A stretch of 64,000 bases of DNA, from NCBI GenBank assembly GCA_036898135.1, contig CM072514.1, positions 85,161,768-85,225,767 of the forward strand. The letters are read 5' to 3'. Below are positions 1-11,276 of the stretch, in pieces. Each line of letters opens with the position of its first letter. Position 1 is the stretch's first letter. A model generated the notes under the pieces. It had not been told where the DNA came from, did no database searches, and was given only the letters and a program-made list of their open reading frames with translations. The stretch is from Oncomelania hupensis (Eukaryota > Mollusca > Gastropoda > Littorinimorpha > Pomatiopsidae). Position numbers and translations under genes: made by a program.

Positions 1-453
1 TCCAGTTAATTGAACCCTGAACCCTGCAATCTGTGCGAGCCCATACACGATCCTCATTCGCACCCGGTCTGGTCGCGAAGTGAAGAGCACGAAGATGAAA
101 GACTTTGTCTATGTTTCCAGTGTTCTGAAGTGACTTAAATCGGTCCGATTTCGATGTCTCCACTTTCGGTTTCGTTACTCAGGTTCGGTTCGATCATCTC
201 GCTAATTCGGTTATGTGCTCGTTTGTATTTCTGTCATTTTGTTTTATGTACGTTATTCTGCTCCAAAGAACGGGCGATGTTACATTATTTACTATAATGT
301 GTTATTATGTTAGATTGTATTAAGTAGACGCTAAGGGAAATAACTCTCTCTCTCCCTGTAACTGGCATGGCCTAAGCTGTAGAAGTAAAGTTCTCTGTTA
401 AATTGAACCTATCGTCTTTGAGTAATCTTTCTATGTTGAAAGAAACGTAATAA
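1..453. other. no gene recognised
   Basis: No supported reading frame, RNA gene or repeat. If the protease gene extends leftward this stretch lies in or beyond its second intron. I saw no splice-flanked continuation of the protease (for example a GDSGGP block) here. Confidence 0.5.
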
Positions 454-2040
454 TTCCTAAACTCGAAAGTCGTTGCGGCACCATATATGATCATTTAACC
501 AGCGTACCCCATCTTTTTCCATCCTCGGAAGTCCTCATGGCTTCAACAAGTGTCAAGCCAGTCCATTCTCGAATGTTCTCTTCCCAACTCTTTCTGTCTC
601 CCTGCAACATACCTTGCATGATGGCATTTGCAAGGCCCGATGCTCTGGTGATATGAAAATACCATCGGAGTTTCCGTTTCTTTACCATTGTGAGCAAGTC
701 ATCGTTTTGTTCAATGGTTTATGTGATGGTCTGTCGGACTTCATCGTTGGTGATGTGCTTGGAATAGGAAATGCCCAGAAGTCGTCTGTAGCGCCTCAAC
801 TCCACGCTTTGTATTCTACGTTGTAAGTATGCTGTGATAGACCATGTTTCGCAATCATATAGGAAGATGGAGATGACAAGGGAGCGCAACAACCTTACTT
901 TGGAGTGTAGACTGTGGTCCTATCTTTCCAAATGGGATTCAAACATGCCGGGGCAGCAATTGTTTGTGTTATCCTGGAGAGGACTTCCTGTTGGGACCCA
1001 TTGTCCGATACAATTGCTCGTAAATATTTGAAGCTATGCACTGTGTTGAGGGATTTATTTTAGACTTTGATGTCCGTGTTAATACCATTGATGTTGAGCA
1101 TCATTTTGGTCTTCTCTGCACTTATTTCCATTCCAAAGGCTCTGGAGGTGATGTCAAGCTTCTGTACCAGCTGTTCAAGTTCTTGTTCCTCTTCAGCCAG
1201 TCCATCAATGTCATCCGCAAAACGGAGGTTGGAGATTACTCTACCCGTATGTTGACTGTGCTTTGTTGATCTGCAAGGGCATCTGACATGATGCTCTGCA
1301 GGAAGATGTTGAAGAGTGTCGTAGAGAGTAGGCATACTTGATTCACGCCTATTGTTATTCTGAACCAGGTCCTGATGGCGCTGTTGTGGAGGACTGCACT
1401 GAGAGCCTTGTCAAACAGACCTTTGATGATTTCAATAATGTTTGGGTTGATGTTGTGCACTCTCATGCTTGACCACAGAGCTGCATGTCAGACTCAGTCA
1501 AACGCTTTCTTGAAGTCTACAAGCACATGATATTGATGTTGTTGGTGCTTGAGATATTTCTCGCAGGTAATTCTGAGTTTGAAAATCTGTTTAGTGGTAC
1601 TTCGCCCTGCCCTGAATCCTGCTTGTTCTTCAGCTATGATTTGCTCAGCTTGGGGTTTCAACCTGTTGAGTATTATTTTTAGGAGGACTTTGCTGGGATG
1701 ACTGATGAGGCTGATGGTGCGGTAGTTTTGACACTCCTGAAGGTTACACTTTTTTAAAAGTGTGATGACAAGCGACTGGAACCATGGTGTAGGACTTTCC
1801 CCACTATGCCAGATTTTGTTAAAGATATTGGTGAAGGTGTCAATCATCGCTTCTCCTCTTGCTTGGAGCAATTCTGTGGGTATGTTGTCCACTCCCGCTG
1901 ACTTCCCTTTTTTCAGCGATTGCACTGCTGCCTCAACTTCTTCTCGGAGAAGTGGGAGGCTTTCTTCTTGTTCTCTGTTTTGGGGACATGTTAGAACTGA
2001 TGTGTCTCCGTTTGGTGTGTGGTTGTAAAGGTCAGCAGAC
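454..2040 (-). mobile_element. RTE-like LINE, 5'-truncated, degenerate (RTE copy 1)
   Basis: Minus-strand reverse transcriptase debris. At 2057-1494 the frame carries the linker to RT start (VEAAVQSLKKGKSAGVDNIP), an ILNRLKPQAEQIIAEEQAGF block and a DFKKAFD block. Further frames to about 490 carry the C-terminus ending in a diverged WEENIREWTGL motif. Several frameshifts and stops break it; the endonuclease half is missing and the 3' GGATAG tail is eroded. Other copies of the family are at 14.6, 17.6, 23.3/26.6, 46.7, 51.8/54.2, 57.4 and 60.8 kb. It lies in intron 2 of the protease gene, antisense only to the window, same strand as the gene. RTE is my best clade guess from the C-terminus and the short tandem 3' tails of sister copies; the exact clade is not settled. 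Confidence 0.9.
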
Positions 2041-2269
2041 GCCTTCAAGGAATCCATGAAGACTAATATGTGTGTGATATGTGTGTATTGACTTATGAAT
2101 CCTTATGGTGGATACCTTTTGGACAAAAAAGTTCAGGAACCTAGGTTCGGGATCTGAGACCCTTTTAAAAAGATTCGTAAACCTCCACGAATCTTTATCG
2201 AACTTTCCAAGTAAAACATGTCATTATTAGACCTTTCATTGGTATTTATGTATCAGATCTCGCACTTAC

Positions 2270-2450
2270 GTGAAGCAGTATGCAGTCGTCAGCACCCATT
2301 GTTCATCGATGAGAATCCCCCCGCAGATGTGGTGGAGTCCCGTGTGTTGGGTGAAACTGTGGGGCACCATTAACCACACCGACGCTAGAAACTTGGCCTC
2401 GCCCCTTTGTACCTCTGTACCTCCCACAATACGCTTCTTAGGGTTATGAG
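2270..2450 (-). CDS. trypsin-like S1 serine protease homolog, exon 2
   Basis: Secreted S1-family peptidase domain, N-terminal part. Read 2450 to 2270 the exon encodes HNPKKR, then IVGGTEV (zymogen activation after Arg), then HICGGILI and WVLTTAYCF. In active family members this last block is TAAHC, with the catalytic His57; here the codon is TAC (Tyr), one C-to-T change from CAC. Borders are clean: a pyrimidine-rich acceptor ending in tgtgcag directly before 2450 and a perfect gtaagt donor at 2269-2264. An intron just after the His57 block is common in S1 genes. The exon begins with two bases that complete a split codon, matching the single base left by exon 1 at 3389. Codons are intact over 60 residues. 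The Asp102 and Ser195 exons are not in view. Either a pseudo-protease or a recent loss. Confidence 0.88.
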
Positions 2451-2487
2451 CTGCACATGCACAGGTAAAACAAGACAGGTGAGCAAG

Positions 2488-2552
2488 CTTACATTACATT
2501 ACATGGTTATTGCTTTAGGTCCAGCGGACTCTTCCGAGCCAAATCAGGACCA
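2488..2552 (-). mobile_element. 704-family retroposon, 3' tail fragment
   Basis: Minus strand matches the last ~50 bp of the 704-bp family (TTTGGCTCGGAAGAGTCCGC, then GGACCTAAAGCAATAA), followed by a short ATGTA-type tail. Severely 5'-truncated. Same 3' sequence as the copies at 21.0, 24.5, 36.1, 43.3 and 47.0 kb. Confidence 0.75.
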
Positions 2553-2599
2553 GAGAGACGTTATCTTAAAATATTATAAAATGGTTAAGGTCTTATAAA

Positions 2600-3055
2600 A
2601 CAAGCCTGTTACTCTTAAATATTCATTAGTATTAAAAGTACGTTCTCCTTCTTCAATCAAATCACTAAAATCAGTCTTACCAATAGAATCCAACCAACAA
2701 CACAAAACAAGACGACATGATTTATATGCTATAAAACAAACCAACATCATGTAAAAATAAAAATAAAAACAGGTGTTGGCCATTGCATACTTTAAAAATC
2801 TCTTTAAAAGGTATTGATCCAAAATGTGATTCTCTTTCGTCAAGCAGATCAGCACATTCAGACATGAAATGGCGAACGAAAAAGGATTTATCACACGCAA
2901 AGCACCAGAGTTGTTCTTCTCCCTTTAAAATGAAACCGTGGGTGACATAAGTATGCCCAATATGAAGGCGAGACAGAACTGTTTCTTCTATGCGAGTGGC
3001 TGCAAAGTTAGGCAAAGAAGCCGACAAATCGGGAAGAATTTCAAATAATTTTTTT
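2600..3055 (-). pseudogene. LINE C-terminal (zinc-binding) fragment
   Basis: Frame 3027-2722 encodes ETVLSRLHIGHTYVTHGF, then CFACDKSFFVRHFMSEC. This C-x2-C..H-x3-C pattern after an SRLRIGHT-like block is typical of the end of I/Jockey-type LINE ORF2, downstream of RNase H. Only the C-terminus survives, in intron 1 of the protease gene. Confidence 0.7.
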
Positions 3056-3163
3056 TTGATATGGTTAAATCAGTCAGTCTGCCACAGCCGTTTACCATAA
3101 GATCCAGTCATACAACGCAGATCAGAGTAAGGAACAAACTGGAAAATCTCTGAAGGAAAATCG

Positions 3164-3195
<32 letters not shown>

Positions 3196-3323
3196 CAATG
3201 GAGAGGGGGGTGGGGGGTGGTAGAGAGGGAGAGATCGGTGATGATGGTCCAAACCAGCAGACAAGAAGATTATCAGTGAAGTACACTTTGGAAACAGACG
3301 ACGACGACGACGACGACGACGAC

Positions 3324-3372
<49 letters not shown>
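3164..3372. repeat. GA run and GAC/GAT trinucleotide array
   Basis: GA dinucleotides at 3166-3195, then GAC and GAT triplets at about 3298-3372. They create spurious poly-Asp and poly-Ser frames on the two strands, but the segment is intronic. Confidence 0.9.
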
Positions 3373-3388
3373 TATTCGTTAGACTTAC

Positions 3389-3452
3389 CAGTCGCAGCCG
3401 ATGCAACGACCAGCAGAATGCAGAGACTTGTAAACTTGATGAGGAACCACAT
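3389..3452 (-). CDS. serine protease homolog, exon 1 (start codon and signal peptide)
   Basis: ATG at 3452-3450 with A at -3. It opens a 21-codon segment: Met-Trp-Phe-Leu-Ile-Lys, then a hydrophobic core LCILLVVASAA, as in a secretory signal peptide. The segment ends with one base (G) before a perfect gtaagt donor (3388-3383). That base plus the first two bases of exon 2 (2450-2449) makes Ala, so the joined reading is signal peptide, very short propeptide, KKR, IVGG. This phase match plus the secretory signal is the reason to join the two exons. The product should be a secreted zymogen-like protein. Confidence 0.8.
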
Positions 3453-3514
3453 GGTTGCAGACGTCAGAAACTTCCTGTATTGCAGTGTTGAGGCAGTTTA
3501 ATTTTTTAAATATT

Positions 3515-3515
<1 letters not shown>
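3453..3515 (-). promoter_or_regulatory. probable 5' UTR and core promoter region of the protease homolog
   Basis: About 50 bp upstream of the ATG is an AT-rich stretch (ATATTTAAAAAATT on the minus strand, ~3498-3511) that could act as a TATA-like element, then an AAT microsatellite that is the tail of a neighbouring LINE. No transcript start can be read from sequence alone. Confidence 0.3.
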
Positions 3516-3566
<51 letters not shown>

Positions 3567-3655
3567 AACGGGTTTTTATATAGCGGGTACTCCAGCCTAT
3601 GACCAGACTCACCACGCTTTACATAGTCATTACGTAAAAATACATGCACTCGATC

Positions 3656-4691
3656 TGTGACGAGGCGTACAATCGAGCCCTGAGGCAGACAGCACCCACT
3701 CATCCCTCCCAATCATCCAGCTACCCCTTCTACACATCCAGTCGCCCCTAGGACGCGCGCTGGCTCCTTCGCTTAAGCCCCGCCCCTCGGGCCTCGCCTT
3801 AAAGCCTGACACACAACCAGACCCGGGGTCAGTTGCAAGCCATCCAGCCTTGAGGCCACAACAACTTGTCCGAAGACACGTCCCCATCGACTGGCGACCT
3901 CTGAGCTACGGCAGTACTCGTGTGCTTCACCCCGTCTTAGTCAAGACGGCTCCTGTGCAGGGCGCATACCCCCGCCTTGTATCATCTCTAAGTCGCTGAC
4001 CCGCTGCAGGCCCCTGACGACCCAGGGAGTCAACGAGAAGCGTTCCCACCGAATTTCATCACACCATAGACAGCTAGCAACGTAAGCTGGAAACTACGCC
4101 TGTACCTCAACCAAGATTGGCACTCTCGGCCATTGCGCAAGAAGAGTGACCGACTGACCCGCATTCCAACTGACGCCACGCCAAGCCTGGTCATCAGGCC
4201 ACCCAGACTATCTTGGACAAACCGCCGCCCTTCAATAACCAGCTAAGTTATTGACCCACGAGCATCACCACTCGATGATTATCTGGCCAGAGACTATCCA
4301 GATACACTCTTGCCCCGTGATGATATCAGTCCACAGTAGCACTAGTACCCCCGAAATCATCCACCCAGAATATCTCCGAGCTACTCCCTACTGATACAGA
4401 CGCTATCCAGTGACTCACGCTTAGCATTACTCAATATAGACGACCCAATTCGATTTAATAAAACTTCCTAGTTAGAAATTGCACCTACCCAGACTGGCCT
4501 TTGTTTTCGAATTTCTCAACTAGTGTAGTATACCATCTTTCTCGTCTACCCTTTGACTGTCTCTCATTTAATTAGTAGCCCTAGCCTTAATCTCTTGAAT
4601 GTCATCGCATCATTAGCCTAACAAAGGAGGTAATACAGCGCTAGAGATTAAGAGCTTACCCTCCATTCCCCCAACCCCTTTCTTTGTGACA
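3656..4691. mobile_element. solo LTR with 5-bp target duplication
   Basis: 1,036 bp beginning TGTGACGAGG and ending TTTGTGACA (TG..CA termini), flanked by CGATC at 3651-3655 and 4692-4696. The paralogous LINE 3' UTR at 13,320-13,340 has one CGATC and no insert. An AATAAA lies at about 4457-4462, as expected for an LTR. Five-base duplications fit Gypsy-type integration. No internal retrotransposon domain is present, so this is a solo LTR left by LTR-LTR recombination. Orientation is tentatively plus from the AATAAA. Confidence 0.85.
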
Positions 4692-4930
4692 CGATCAAAC
4701 ATCGCTTTTGCTATGATACACCAAAAGACGGAACAGTAAAGGTAAAAAACTATTTACAACTATGTACACAAATGATAAAAAAGACAGAAATAGAATAGCA
4801 AAAACCTATTCACAGCTATTTATATGCCCGGTTAGACCCAGGAAGAAAAACAGTATAAATATTTACAGCCGTGTATACACTTACGGATCAGACAGAGACA
4901 AAAGAGGAGAGACTGACAGCGGGATACAAA

Positions 4931-5950
4931 TCAGTCTGAATAATGCAGTTTGAAGAGGTGGGTTTTGAGGGCCTTTTTGAATGCTTGTGTTGATTGTATG
5001 TTGCGGATATGGGAGGAAAGGGAATTCCACTGTTTGGGTGTGGAGTAAGCGAATGCACGTTGGCCGTATCTCTTAGTGCGGGTGACGGGAACCTTGAGTG
5101 TGCGAGTGTCAGCAGAAGATCTTAAAGTGCGTGAAGGGGAGTAGACAGACAGTAGATCAGCAAGGTAGGAAGGGCAAGAATCTGTGAAGAAGTTGTGACA
5201 GAGAACAGAGAGTTTGTACTCTATGCGTGCTTGCACAGGAAGCCAGTGAAGGGAATGTAGTAGAGGTGTGATGTGATCGCATTTCTTTGCTCGGAATACT
5301 AGTCTAGCTGCTGAGTTCTGAACCCTTTGTAGTTTGTCAATGATGTGTTTTGGGGAGCCAGCGAGGAGAGAGTTGCAATAATCAAGACGAGAAAGGACGA
5401 GAGCGCAGACTAGGGTTTTGGTGGCAGTGACTGTAAGATAGTGGCGAAAGGAGCTGATTTGACGTATGGCCGTGTATGCAGGGCGACAGACGTTGGAGAT
5501 GTGGTTGTTGAGGGACAGGTCATCGGAGAGAATGTAGCCGAGATTTCTCACTGAGGATGAGAACTGAATGTTTGTTGTCCCTACTGTAAGCGATGTTGGG
5601 AGAGGCGAGAGTGAGGAGGAGGTGTTGTGCTTGTGAATGAGGAGGGCTTCGGTTTTATCGTCATTAAACTTAAGCTTGTTGAGTGTCATCCATGACTTAA
5701 TGTCTGGGATGCAGTTCTCCAAAGTCTGAACAGTGGAATTAATGAGAGAGGGGGCAGTGGATTTATAAAGTTGTGTGTCATCTGCAAATGACAGACTCTC
5801 AACAGCTTGCTTTCCGAGCAGGAGAAGAAGTGGCTTGGTGTACAGAGTGAATAACACCGGCCCTAAAACGGAACCCTGAGGCACGCCGCACACAAAGTCT
5901 GCTATGCTGGAGAAACAGCTATCGACAGTTCCCGAGCTATTTATAGCTGT
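4931..5950 (-). pseudogene. CR1/L2-like reverse transcriptase, C-terminal two-thirds
   Basis: A 320-codon open frame from 5893 plus readable upstream codons to ~5950. Order: CGVPQGSVLGPVLF (RT motif B), LSFADDTQLY (catalytic YADD-type box, intact), NKLKFNDDKTEALL, NLGYILSDDLSLNNHI, LDYCNSLLAG, QRVQNSAARLV, then a tail ending KALKTHLFKLHYSD and stop. The fingers and palm motifs upstream of motif B and the endonuclease are missing. The uninterrupted frame suggests a fairly young copy. Confidence 0.88.
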
Positions 5951-7047
5951 CTGAACCTATTGTTTTTGGTTTTGTCCTTCCGATCGCCCGTCCATTCGGC
6001 AGTCCGGCTTCCGTCCGGCTGTTATTTTTGCGTACATTTCTCTGAGATTATTAAACGGATTTCTTTGATACTTGGTAAGTAGTATGTATGATCACTAGCT
6101 ACCAGTTGACAAAAATGTAATATTATGCATATCATGGCCACATTATCATTGTTTTGATCTAATCGTTTTTTTTTTTTTTTGTTTGTTTTTTTATCAAACT
6201 GCTGGATGGATTTGGTTCAAATTTGATATGTAAAGTTATATTTGGTATTTGAAATTAATCAAATAAAACGATGTACTTGGCAGTGATGTTGCTAGAAATT
6301 TTCAGCATAGGCCATTTGGCCGATTCAGTCTCAAACTTTTAGGACATTTCGAAAATCTTTCGACCATCATTTTGACTTACACAAATGTAGCAAATAATAC
6401 CACACACAGAACACTGACGAAAAAAGTGTCACTTACATTTACATGTAGTAACAACAAAACAATATAAAACTTGATGAAATGACTAGAATGGATGACTAAT
6501 AAACTCTTCCACTGAACTGTGAACATATTTAGGTGAATCCCTGATGCAAACACATAAAACAAAAACAGATCCAGGTCCAATGTCACAGTGTTCGATGGCG
6601 CTGCATCACCTTGATTTGTCACAGTCTGAGAGGTTGTTCCACTCTCTTTTTCTTTTTCCCCAACAACAAACGAGAGGAAGCGCTGGCCACTGATAAGTTT
6701 CGGCTTCTTATTCTGCGGCATTTCAAAACGAAAAGTTTTATTGCCGAAAGCACGCCGTTCGCAACAAGGGGAGTTACTCTAACTCTCTCTACTGATGCTT
6801 GCGTCGTCTGCTTGACGCTTCGGATATGTGATGTTCGACAATAACTCATAAATCATAACACCTTAATTTATCCGATAGGAAATTATTATGGCCAAAAGCA
6901 AAAACAACGAAACAGACATGAGGCAAGCAAACAAAAAACGGACAAAGGGGTGGCCGATTGATGCGTAAAACCTTAGGACAGCGGGCCGATCAGAACATGA
7001 CTCTTTTGGACATTTTGGAATTGTATCGGTGAATGGCCGATTTACCG
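5951..7047. other. unassigned; possible degenerate TIR element
   Basis: No recognised gene. The minus frame 6721-6530 (MPQNKKPKLISGQRFLSF...) has an ATG and about 60 codons of ordinary composition but no family I know. The ends at about 6328-6350 and 7030-7050 share GGCCATT..CCGAT in inverted orientation, so a short DNA-transposon remnant is possible. A T-rich run is at ~6164-6180. Confidence 0.25.
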
Positions 7048-7850
7048 ACGAAAACGACATCACTGACTTGGAATCAATGGAATGTGAAATACAAGCACGA
7101 GGTCATTGAAAAACATTACTTGGATAATTCACCAGTATCAAATAATGTTATATCTATTTCACAATCTTTTCATATTAACAGTTTATTTCACAGAATAAGG
7201 CTAAATGCTTGGCGTGCTTGTTTAATAAATTCTCCAGTTCTTTGTAATTGTGGTATCAATTTGAATGTAAATCACTTAATATTTCAATGTCAACAAAATT
7301 ATAACCATTTTCAGCCTTAACTCATTAGATTAAATAAATTAAAGCTACCTATGTCAATCTCAAGTATTGTATATCCCGAAGAACTTTTTGATGGTCATTG
7401 AGCTTAGTGCTCTTAGATTTACTTAGAAGTCATGAATTATTCAATTTCTTCTAAATAACTTCTAACAATTAGTCTATAAATTTTGTTTTAATTCTTTGTA
7501 TCTAATTTATTTAATGAAGCATTATTAGTTTCGATAAATATGTGCTATTTATTTCTTTATTTATTTTTGGATGGAAGGGAGGGGAGGGTCGGGGGAATTA
7601 TTTATTAATTTGTTTTAATTTTGATTGGTTATTTTATCTTTTTTCTTTTAGTTTGTTTATGGGAAGTGTGGGAGGGGGTAAGAGTCTGTAGGTCCAACTT
7701 CAACTTTCTGTAAGACGCAAAATGACATTTATAAGTACTTCGTTCTTCACAGGTGAAGTTGAAAGCTTTTTTTGTGTGTGTATTGTTCCTTAATGTCTAC
7801 TACTTGTTACAAAGGAATGTATGTGGTTAAAAGTATATGTGTATGTTATG
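7048..7850 (+). mobile_element. LINE 3' end (zinc-binding C-terminus plus 3' UTR)
   Basis: Frame 7033-7320 encodes SFHINSLFHRIRLNAW, then CNCGINLNVNHLIFQCQ, a C-x-C..H-x4-C block at the ORF2 end. The 3' UTR contains a conserved segment near 7700-7760 (TAAGTACTTCGTTCTTCACA) that recurs in reverse at 15,420-15,480. Same family as the nested insertion at 15,190-16,224. The last ~150 bp of the family 3' UTR are missing where the satellite at 7858 begins. Confidence 0.8.
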
Positions 7851-7857
7851 GGGCGCT

Positions 7858-8880
7858 ATATGTCCATTTATTCTATGTAATTATTCTATACATAGTATAA
7901 ATTCTATGCACATAGAAAGCATTCTATGCACACAAAAAGCATTCTTTATTTCAAATTGAATTTATTAAAAAGGAAATAAATTAGTTAGTCATAGAATAAA
8001 ATTCTATAATACAGTATAAAATTCTCTGCAAAGAAAAAATTCTATGTATAAAATAACATTCTATATTAAAGAATGCAAATATTTATATTGAAAAAAAATT
8101 CTATGTACATAATATAATTCTATGTATAGAATAATATTCTATAATATAAAATAAAATTCTATGTATCTAATAAAATTCTATATAATAGAATGCAATTGTA
8201 TGCTTAGAGTTAGGTTCAATAACATAGAATGAATTTTTTTAACATAGAATGGATAAGGTAACATAGAATAAATTTTATAGCATAGAATGAATTCTATGTG
8301 CATAGAATGAATTCTTTACCATAAAATGAACTCTTTAACATGGAATAAATTCTGTGACATAAAATTAATTCTATGTGCATAGAATAAATTGTATAACATA
8401 GAATGAATTCTATAATAAAAAATGAATTTTATAGCATAGAATGAATTCTATAGCATAGAATGAATTCTGTAACATAGAATAAATTCTATGACATAGATAG
8501 AATTCTATGACATAGAATTCATTCTATGACATAGAATTCATTCTATAACATAGAATGAATTCTATAGCATAGAATGAATTCTATGACACAGAATGAATTC
8601 TATAGCATAGAATGAATTCTATAACTTAGAATTCATTCTACAGCATAGAATGAATTCTATGACATAGAATTCATTCTGTAACATAGAATGTATTCTATGT
8701 TATAGAATTCATTATATGTCATCGAATGAATTTCATGTCATACAAAACATTCTATGTCATAGAATTTATTCTCTGTTATAGAATTCATTCTATGTCATAG
8801 AATTCATTCTATCTTATAGAATTCATTCTATGTCATAGAATTCATTTTATGTCATGGCATTCATTCTATGTTATAGAATG
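7858..8880. repeat. near-palindromic 19-bp satellite, array 1
   Basis: About 1 kb of units close to GAATTCTATAGCATAGAAT (19 bp). Each unit is itself an inverted repeat, ATTCTATR facing YATAGAAT, and neighbours abut through GAATTC. The first ~350 bp are more diverged (ATTCTATGCACATAGAAAG types). The array is preceded by GGGCGCTATATGTCCATTTA, a leader also found before array 2. No coding potential. Confidence 0.9.
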
Positions 8881-8982
8881 GAATCAATATATACACTTTT
8901 TTAAAATAGTAAAAACTGGGGCACTGTCAAGGTATTGAGAACATTTTTATGGCATGGGACTGTATTGCAAATAGATACACAC
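8881..8982 (+). repeat. array-flanking unique segment, left copy of an inverted pair
   Basis: About 100 bp (TATATACACTTTTTTAAAAT, CTGGGGCACTGTCAAGG, GGCATGGGACTGTATTGCAA) that reappear reverse-complemented at 12,408-12,500, next to array 3. The pair plus the arrays form a 4.8-kb inverted-repeat arrangement. Confidence 0.88.
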
Positions 8983-9668
8983 ACACACACACAAACACAT
9001 ACCCACACCCACACACACACACAAATTCATTTACATCATGGTGGGCAAAGCCATCGGCTATAATAACACGTCATACTGACAGAAATGACAAAATAAATGT
9101 ACGTCAAAAACAATGAAGAAGACTCTGTCATGCCTACTTTCTCCCTCTGGTGTTTAAGCAGGTGACTGTTCTTTCAAACAAGGAGTGATAGGGTATTTTG
9201 GGGGTGGGTGGTGCGTGCGCGAGCGTCCTTTCTCCCACTAAACTAAACTAAGAAACTCAACTAGCGAAATTAGGTGTAAAAATACAAATATACATTTATT
9301 CAATAAAACATGTAATTAAAAACCCAATCAAGAAACAAAAGAATCAAACCAAAGAAAAGTATAAAGGAAAATTAAAACGTAAAACAGTCTAAAACATATA
9401 CAATCAGCACATTGGTATCATCATAAATCACAAGAAAAATCACTCTCTCACCTTGTTCTAACTTAACACACACATATACAATATATACACGATGATAATT
9501 AACCACACATATGTCCCCCCTGTTGTCCCAGTTTAGTCTTCTGTATATAAGCCGTGTACACACTTCACGCTATGTACACTGTCATAGATGGCAAAGTCCG
9601 ACTGCACACTTCTTCTTGAAGTTCTCTAACTAAAATGTTCTCCACACAGTTCATAAATAAATAAATAA

Positions 9669-9760
<92 letters not shown>

Positions 9761-11276
9761 TTCATGAGGAACTAAACTCGATGTTATTTAGAGTCACTGG
9801 ATATAAATCCTCACTGTTCCAGGTGTCCATAAAATCTAAATTTAAAAAAAATAATAATAAACTGTTGTTGTTTTTTTCATATGAATGTAAAAGAAATCCG
9901 TGGCTCTTTCTACACTAAATATCCTCTTGCCAAACGGCCCCTTATTTCTGTTGACTTCTCCCCCTCTTTCTTCCTGCCTCTCTCCGTAGCCTTACATGAC
10001 CCCAATCGCTAGGAAACAATCTTCGGTGGTCAGCATCAAGCTCTGGGTCGGTGACGCAATGGTCGATATCCAATGAAGACACCCAGCAACTACCTTTACC
10101 ATCAACTTCTACTGCAGGCACTGTCCTCTCACAGCAGCAACAGCAACACCCACTTCCAAGGACGAACCAAGGACAACGACAACAACCTCAACAACAAGTC
10201 CAACCTGAAAACAATAATAATACAGGCTACTATTCTGGCATAACTTTTATACCTATATCTATTACTTTTAAGAAATACAATTGTCTGTTCTCCTCCTGAA
10301 GTAAAAATTACATGGTTTTATATTCAAAATTTATTTTCATTTCGTTACGTTTATACCATTTATACAAAATGCAACCATCATAAACATTCCACATATTTAA
10401 AATACATTTGTTTCGTTTATATCATGTATATACAATTTACACTTCACCTCCCTCTGTTGAGTCTGGCTGACTGCCTCCAACTCATCATCATATTATTTAC
10501 AACAAAAATGCATTTTAACATAAAAACGTTTCTAAATACAATATTATAATAATTAACATATTTCAATAAAAGTTTAAAGACATACAATTTCACGTTCTAC
10601 ATTCTCTTTCATACATTTTTGCTACAAGCCCTCCTTAAATAGTTTTCTCCCCATTCTCTCATTGACGATCGCTAGAGACAGGATTCCAGAGATCGAATTT
10701 CACTTACCGACTTATGATAAGAGATTTTCTCTTTAGACATCACATAGACAACGCCCGATGACGCTCTATAGACGGGTGACAGCTACCCAGCTCTCAATAA
10801 TAACCCATCGCCTCCGTGTGTCCCAATCTGACAACCACCCGGATTCTGGCTTAATGTCTCACTGCCTGGCTTTCTCCCGTTCTCCTCCAACGACCCGCTT
10901 ACCTCCAAGTTCAAGTAACGAATGCCTGTCCTGGCTAAATTTCTGCAATATGCATCTCAAACTGAGCTCAACGATTGGCTCCCTGAATCTGCACAACCGG
11001 GTCCTGTTCTGACCGCACGTGCTAACTTACCTAACCTATTATCCAATTTCTTGACCTAGAGTCGACAATAACAACTTGTTATTGTCCATTTGCTGAAAAA
11101 CAACACTATCCACCACCGCTCTTTCACAGTTTTGCCATGACAGACTCCATCACAGTCTCCGCCGTATGATGTCTGATAAAGCCGGCAGAACGCTTGGTAC
11201 GTCAGCCATTCAGTTTTCGCGCGCGTGCAAGGGGGCGCCACGTATGTCCATTTATTCGTCCGAGCCTCGTTTGACA
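8983..11276. other. region between satellite arrays, no gene recognised
   Basis: Contains CA-rich (8,978-9,023) and TA (9,671-9,758) microsatellites. A plus frame at 10,051-10,299 is rich in Gln and Asn from CAA/CAG runs and has no recognisable domain. No transposase, RT or RNA gene is visible. It could be the internal part of a fold-back element whose arms are the satellite arrays. Confidence 0.4.
9671..9758. repeat. (TA)n microsatellite
   Basis: Nearly pure TA dinucleotides for about 88 bp after a short AAAT run. Confidence 0.97.

Larger units (their letters stand above)
2451..3388 (-). other. intron 1 of the serine protease homolog
   Basis: 938 bp bounded by gtaagt (3388-3383) and a cag acceptor (2453-2451). 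It holds a tail fragment of the 704-bp retroposon, a LINE C-terminal fragment, a GA run and a GAC/GAT run. The exon phases on both sides agree, which supports this as one intron. Confidence 0.7.
3509..5950 (-). mobile_element. CR1/L2-like LINE copy A, 5'-truncated, ATT tail, split by a solo LTR
   Basis: The unit ends on the minus strand in an (ATT)n tail at 3563-3521. Its 3' UTR is 3655-3570 and 4930-4692, interrupted by the LTR at 3656-4691. Coding remains lie at 5950-4931. A second copy of the same 3' half is at 12.96-13.40 kb (plus) and shows the uninterrupted 3' UTR. The 5' truncation is within RT. Confidence 0.85.

Noticed and set aside
7858..8880. CRISPR-like array
   Set aside because: The units are contiguous near-palindromes without spacers, in a eukaryotic context.
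10051..10299. Gln-rich transcription-factor-like protein
   Set aside because: Short CAA/CAG-driven frame with no domain or exon borders.
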